From Mucisphaera sp965279675 (GTDB taxonomy: Bacteria > Planctomycetota > Phycisphaerae > Phycisphaerales > Phycisphaeraceae): 64,000 bases of DNA. Under the pieces are notes generated by a model. It searched no databases, was not told the origin of the DNA, and saw nothing but the letters and a program-made list of their open reading frames with translations. A program made the translations under genes and the position numbers. Where the stretch lies: NCBI RefSeq assembly GCF_965279675.1, contig NZ_CBDIIJ010000002.1, positions 1,054,001 to 1,118,000 on the forward strand. The letters run 5' to 3'. This document shows, piece after piece, positions 60,480 through 64,000 of the stretch. Position 1 is the stretch's first letter, and every line of letters starts with the position of its first letter.

Positions 60480-61445
60480 ATGACCACTTCCAGTGCACTG
60501 GACCTGATCGATCTGCATCCCAAGCTCGCCGACATCAAGTCGGAATGCCTGAACGGGCTGCTCGGCAAGCCCAAGACCCTGCCAAGCATGTTTCTATATG
60601 ACAAGAAGGGGTCTGAACTCTTCGACGCCATCACCGAGCTGCCCGAGTACTATCCCACGCGCACGGAGATGCGCATCCTTCAGGACAACGCGTCTGATAT
60701 CGCCGAGTCGGTAGGTCCTGGCGCCTTGGTGATCGAGATCGGCTCGGGTTCGAGCACCAAAACGGAGATCCTGCTCGAAGCGCTGGAAGACCCTTCGGGC
60801 TACATCCCCGTCGATATCTCCAAACAACACCTGCTCGAAGCCGCAGACCGAATCGCCGAAGACTATCCCGATCTACCGGTCCAACCCGTCTGTGCGGATT
60901 ACATGAGTGAATGGGAATTCCCGGAGTGGGAGACACCCGTTCAATGCCGGATCGCGTTCTTTCCCGGCTCGACCATCGGGAACATGCATCCCGATGAATC
61001 TCGAGCTCTGCTGAAGAACATCGCCCGGATTCTTGGGTCAGACGGTCAACTGCTCATCGGCGTCGATCTGCGTAAAGACCCATCGATTCTGGTGCCGGCT
61101 TACGACGACGCTCAGGGCGTGACCAAAGCCTTTACCTACAACCTCCTGGCGCGCCTGAACAGGGAAGCAGGGACCGACTTCCATCCCCAGGCCTACGACT
61201 ATCACGTCCGCTGGAATGACCAGGCCAGCCGGATCGAGATCCATCTGGTCAGCCAGAAGGACCAGGTCGTGACCATTGCCGGCGTCGAGGTTCTGATCGC
61301 ATCGGGCGAGTCGATCCGCACCGAATGCTCTTATAAGTTCACCATCGATAGCTTCGCCCAGCTCGCCAGCCCCGCCTACCGACCCAATCGCGTCTGGACC
61401 GACCCCGAAGGCCTCTTCTCTTTTCACGACCTGGAGGTCGTCTGA
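60480..61445 (+). CDS. egtD: L-histidine N-alpha-methyltransferase EgtD
   Basis: The start is ATG 60480 (321 aa), 31 bases after egtB. SAM-binding region VIEIGSGSSTKTEILLEAL, then FFPGSTIGNM and LIGVDLRKDP. EgtD trimethylates histidine to hercynine. Together with EgtB this is the two-gene minimal set for ergothioneine or a similar thiol; egtA, egtC and egtE are not in the window. Codon use here favours C over G at third positions, unlike genes to the left. Confidence 0.93.
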   Translation: MTTSSALDLIDLHPKLADIKSECLNGLLGKPKTLPSMFLYDKKGSELFDAITELPEYYPTRTEMRILQDNASDIAESVGPGALVIEIGSGSSTKTEILLEALEDPSGYIPVDISKQHLLEAADRIAEDYPDLPVQPVCADYMSEWEFPEWETPVQCRIAFFPGSTIGNMHPDESRALLKNIARILGSDGQLLIGVDLRKDPSILVPAYDDAQGVTKAFTYNLLARLNREAGTDFHPQAYDYHVRWNDQASRIEIHLVSQKDQVVTIAGVEVLIASGESIRTECSYKFTIDSFAQLASPAYRPNRVWTDPEGLFSFHDLEVV

Positions 61446-61486
61446 CCCAGCAAGTGCTGGCCGCATGCAACCCCACGGCCAGCGGC

Positions 61487-61515
61487 TTGGACGCACCGCG
61501 GGCATGGGCTATACT
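61487..61515 (+). promoter_or_regulatory. Promoter of the tRNA-Val gene
   Basis: -35 TTGGAC (61487-61492), 17-base spacer, -10 TATACT (61510-61515, 5 of 6 matches), 29 bases ahead of the tRNA. The -10 is preceded by TGGGC, close to an extended -10. Confidence 0.6.
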
Positions 61516-61544
61516 TCGCGACTCGGCCAAACCGAAGCCGACAC

Positions 61545-61618
61545 GGGCCATTAGCGCAGCTGGCTAGCGCGCCTCGTTGACATCGAGGAGGTCACTGGTT
61601 CAAGTCCAGTATGGCCCA
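61545..61618 (+). tRNA. tRNA-Val (GAC anticodon)
   Basis: The acceptor stem is GGGCCAT (61545-61551) paired with ATGGCCC (61611-61617), with discriminator A at 61618. The D arm (GCGC-AGCTGGCTA-GCGC) follows, then the anticodon arm CCTCG-TTGACAT-CGAGG with anticodon GAC. The T arm ACTGG-TTCAAGT-CCAGT is canonical. The CCA end is not encoded. 74 nt. Confidence 0.95.
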
Positions 61619-61889
61619 TTACTTACAAGCTTTCTGGGGTATTGAATAATGTGTCTCCTCGTGAGCATGGAGTGAAAGGACTGACGTTCAACTTCTCCAA
61701 GCTGCCCACTCAGCCATTTTTCGCCGAGGCTTACGTCTCGCTTGGATGGGCACGCGTGATATCTTTAGGCAGGCTTGTCGTTTATCCAAATGAAGGCGGT
61801 CGGAGAAGCTGGCTGTTTCACAGCTGTCTCTCATTCATCTGAGTGCCTATCTCAAGAGTCTTCACGTCATCCGGAGTAGGGAACCCCCC
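61619..61889. other. 271-base gene-free stretch before the glycine-rich protein gene
   Basis: No convincing gene. A 66-codon frame from 61642 has no ribosome binding site of note or family. The promoter of the glycine-rich protein gene probably lies here; I cannot assign boxes. Confidence 0.4.
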
Positions 61890-64000
61890 ATGAAGCAGAC
61901 CGCACCCGTGTCGTCAATCCGCCAGACCGCCGCGATGCTCTCAGCCTGGCTGATGGCGGGGCTCGGCTCGTCAGCGGTCGCTGACAACCTCGTGGTCGAT
62001 ACCGACCTGCTCACCATCACCAACACCACCACATCGACCACCTGGGGCATTGGCCAGGGACTAGTCGGCGCCTCACATCAGAACGGAATCGCAACCTTCA
62101 CCTTTGGCAGTGACTTTATCCTGGGCGCTGGCGATGTGCTGACCGGTGTCGGTTCGGCACCGGCAACGTTCCTCGTTGGCAACAACGCCATCATCGACAG
62201 CGGAGCCACCATCGACTTCTCGGCCCTCGGCACTCAGGCCGGACCGGGGGGTGGCAGCGGCGGATTGGGGATGTCCGGCGGAGCGGGTAGCACTGGCGCA
62301 GCAGGTGGTAGCGGGGCGGGTGTCCAACCATTGGTCGGCGGCGGAGCCTTCGCGTTCTTCCTCGGATTCAACCCGCCACCCGTGCCTTCGTTCCCGGGCC
62401 GAGATGGCCGTGAGGGCAGTGCGGCAACAACTGCGGACCCTGGGATCGCAGGCGGATCAGGCAGTTCTGGTTTCGGGCAGTTCGGAAGTGGCGGCGGAGC
62501 CGGTGGAGCGGCCGGCCTACCGGGCGGCAGCACGTCTTTCCTGTCAGGGGAAGGTGGCTCGGGCGGATCCGGCGGGGAACGCGGGATCTCCCTGCCCTTC
62601 GAGTTCATCAGCGGGCCACTTACTGGCAACGTACTTAAACCCACCGACGGTTCGGTCGGTGGCGAGGGCTTTGATGGACAAAACGGCGGAGCGGGCGGAA
62701 CCGGGCGCGGCGGGACCAACCAGCAGAACAGCTTCAATCTCACCGGTGGAGCGGGTGGCGGCGGTGGCGGGGGCGGAGGCGGTGGCGAAGGCGGCGGCGG
62801 AGGGGGCGGCGGGGGCGGCGGGGCTTCAGGCGGCGGGGCTTGGGCCATAGTGGCAGTTCCCAACCCGACCACACCCGGCTGGTCCTTTGGCGGCACGGGC
62901 GGCATCGGCGGCAGGGGCGGCGACGGCGGAACGGGCGGAAATGGTGGCATGGGTGCCGACGGGGCCGACGGCGGTGCAGGCGGCGGTGCCTTCTCGATCG
63001 AAGCACAGGGCCAGGTGATCTATCAGGGAACCGGGCTCGCCACCGGCGGAACGGGTGGCTCAGGCACAACGGGCACCTCAGGAACCACGGGCGGAGCCGG
63101 CCAAAGCGGCGGCTTCTTCCAGAATGGCACCATCGGCCTGCCCGGCGTGCAGACCTACTCCATCCCGTTCACGCCCGTCATCTTCATCGGCCCGAACTTC
63201 CCGGGCCAGACCGGCGCCGATGGTGAAATCGGCGGAGCCGGCGGCGATGGGGGAACCGGCGGGCGAGGCGGTCACGCGGGCGGTGGCTCGGGCGGCACCA
63301 TCAAACTGGTTGGAACCACCGTCTCGGGCAGCGGTTCCAGTATCGACCTCGGCGGCGGCCTTGGCGGGGACAGCAGCAGCAGCCTCGATGATGGCGGCCA
63401 GGGCCGTTTCCTTGTCGGCACCAACGCTGTCCTGCCAGGCGCTTCAGCAAAGAGTGTCTTCGGCGGTTCCGTCACAGGGCAGGACAGTTCCACCCGTGTC
63501 GGCTCATTGTCAGCCAACCCATTTATCGCCGATGCCCCGCTTGTCCCCAACCTGCCGAATCTCATCGGCGGCGCCGAAGCCTTCGGACTGACCGATCTCG
63601 ACGCCACCCTCATCGAAGTCGAGCCGGGCGTCACACTCGTCAGCCAGACACCCGCGAACGCGCTGGGCGGTATCGCGCGCTACGACCCGAGCGTCGAGGG
63701 TGTCGATACTTTTGTCGGCTACGACCTGCTTGTGCTCTACAGCGCTCGCCCGGAAACACTCCAGAACCCCCGCTTCGGTGTCGGGCAGGAGGGCTTCAGC
63801 GAGCGACTGCTCATCGGCGGCTCAGCCAACGACCCGTTGTTCGGCGGTGTTGCCGATCAGGTCCTGCCCGGCTTAGAAAGTTTCGGGGTCTACACCACGC
63901 TCATCCCCGAGAACGCAGAGCACTTCTACTTCTCGTTTGAAACCGCGGGCAACGTCTACTCGGCGCAGCAGCAGATCCTGAACGACGGCGAGTTCATCTT
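61890..64000 (+). CDS. Exported glycine-rich surface protein, N-terminal part (3' end outside window)
   Basis: The reading frame opens at ATG 61890 and runs without a stop to the right edge (703 codons seen). A signal peptide (AAMLSAWLMAGLGSSAVA) precedes a Thr/Asn-rich region. Then follow long Gly-rich repeats of the form GGxGGxG, with an almost pure poly-Gly run at about residues 290-320 and a later mixed region (from about residue 530) with hydrophobic beta-strand character. The composition resembles exported, possibly autotransporter-like or extracellular-matrix proteins of planctomycetes. Function unknown. Confidence 0.7.
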   Translation, partial: MKQTAPVSSIRQTAAMLSAWLMAGLGSSAVADNLVVDTDLLTITNTTTSTTWGIGQGLVGASHQNGIATFTFGSDFILGAGDVLTGVGSAPATFLVGNNAIIDSGATIDFSALGTQAGPGGGSGGLGMSGGAGSTGAAGGSGAGVQPLVGGGAFAFFLGFNPPPVPSFPGRDGREGSAATTADPGIAGGSGSSGFGQFGSGGGAGGAAGLPGGSTSFLSGEGGSGGSGGERGISLPFEFISGPLTGNVLKPTDGSVGGEGFDGQNGGAGGTGRGGTNQQNSFNLTGGAGGGGGGGGGGGEGGGGGGGGGGGASGGGAWAIVAVPNPTTPGWSFGGTGGIGGRGGDGGTGGNGGMGADGADGGAGGGAFSIEAQGQVIYQGTGLATGGTGGSGTTGTSGTTGGAGQSGGFFQNGTIGLPGVQTYSIPFTPVIFIGPNFPGQTGADGEIGGAGGDGGTGGRGGHAGGGSGGTIKLVGTTVSGSGSSIDLGGGLGGDSSSSLDDGGQGRFLVGTNAVLPGASAKSVFGGSVTGQDSSTRVGSLSANPFIADAPLVPNLPNLIGGAEAFGLTDLDATLIEVEPGVTLVSQTPANALGGIARYDPSVEGVDTFVGYDLLVLYSARPETLQNPRFGVGQEGFSERLLIGGSANDPLFGGVADQVLPGLESFGVYTTLIPENAEHFYFSFETAGNVYSAQQQILNDGEFI

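Noticed and set aside
62234..62950. A 238-codon proline-rich minus-strand frame in the glycine-rich gene
   Set aside because: Antisense of GGxGGx repeats gives Pro-rich sequence automatically; the + frame is open with a signal peptide.
1..64000. Insertion sequences, CRISPR arrays, integrase and att sites
   Set aside because: No transposase or integrase motifs, no regularly spaced direct repeats and no tRNA-end duplication were seen; the tRNA-Val 3' end has no second copy that I could find.

Overview
The window is a high-GC bacterial chromosome segment that looks like a planctomycete, probably class Phycisphaerae. This is inferred from gene content: a futalosine-pathway menaquinone gene, a PEP-CTERM-type exported protein, a scattered dcw (division and cell wall) cluster, a TIGR03790-like protein and a giant glycine-rich exported protein. 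No rRNA is present to settle the taxonomy. GTG and TTG starts are common. From the left edge to about 50 kb the + strand is G-rich whichever way the genes point. Beyond about 54 kb this skew fades and then reverses.

Left part (1-10 kb): the end of a chemotaxis operon (cheA-cheX-cheY-fapA-like-cheB) converges on parB. Two parS sites lie just upstream of parB, followed by an orphan histidine kinase. Next come mraZ with an array of GTG boxes in front of it, a lipoprotein gene, and mqnD.

10-17 kb holds the packaging and control half of a phage-like element. On the minus strand lie a two-HTH regulator, an ABC ATPase, a Mom-like GNAT, a ParB-like protein, a small-terminase-like protein, the large terminase TerL and an HTH-membrane-coiled-coil protein. 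They face a divergently transcribed LexA/CI-type S24 repressor, and the two divergent promoters share one -35 region.

17-44 kb is mainly housekeeping: a TauE/SafE permease, a tautomerase, an exported phosphodiester glycosidase, glycogen debranching enzyme, MiaE, a Coa1-like protein, the cell-wall cluster murE-murF-mraY, and peptide-binding protein plus permease. It also holds a seven-gene set for sodium-pumping methylmalonyl-CoA decarboxylation (epimerase, alpha, delta, biotin carrier, beta, biotin ligase, CoA-transferase), then lgt, RNase R, a HEAT-repeat protein and a sigma-54 activator.

44.6-56 kb is the structural half of the phage-like element, all on the + strand: portal, scaffold-like, SU10-type capsid, connector-like proteins, tail or fibre-like proteins, a LamG-like protein, a 697-aa TIGR03790-like protein, a large hub-like protein and a holin-like protein. 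No integrase, tape measure, lysin or att site was seen. The two halves, some 28 kb apart, look like one domesticated gene-transfer-agent-like or tail-less particle system that has been split apart. This is the most interesting content of the window.

56-64 kb: a phosphohexomutase and a HAD phosphatase, a DUF2721 protein, the ergothioneine pair egtB-egtD, a tRNA-Val(GAC) with its promoter, and the start of a very glycine-rich exported protein that runs off the right edge.
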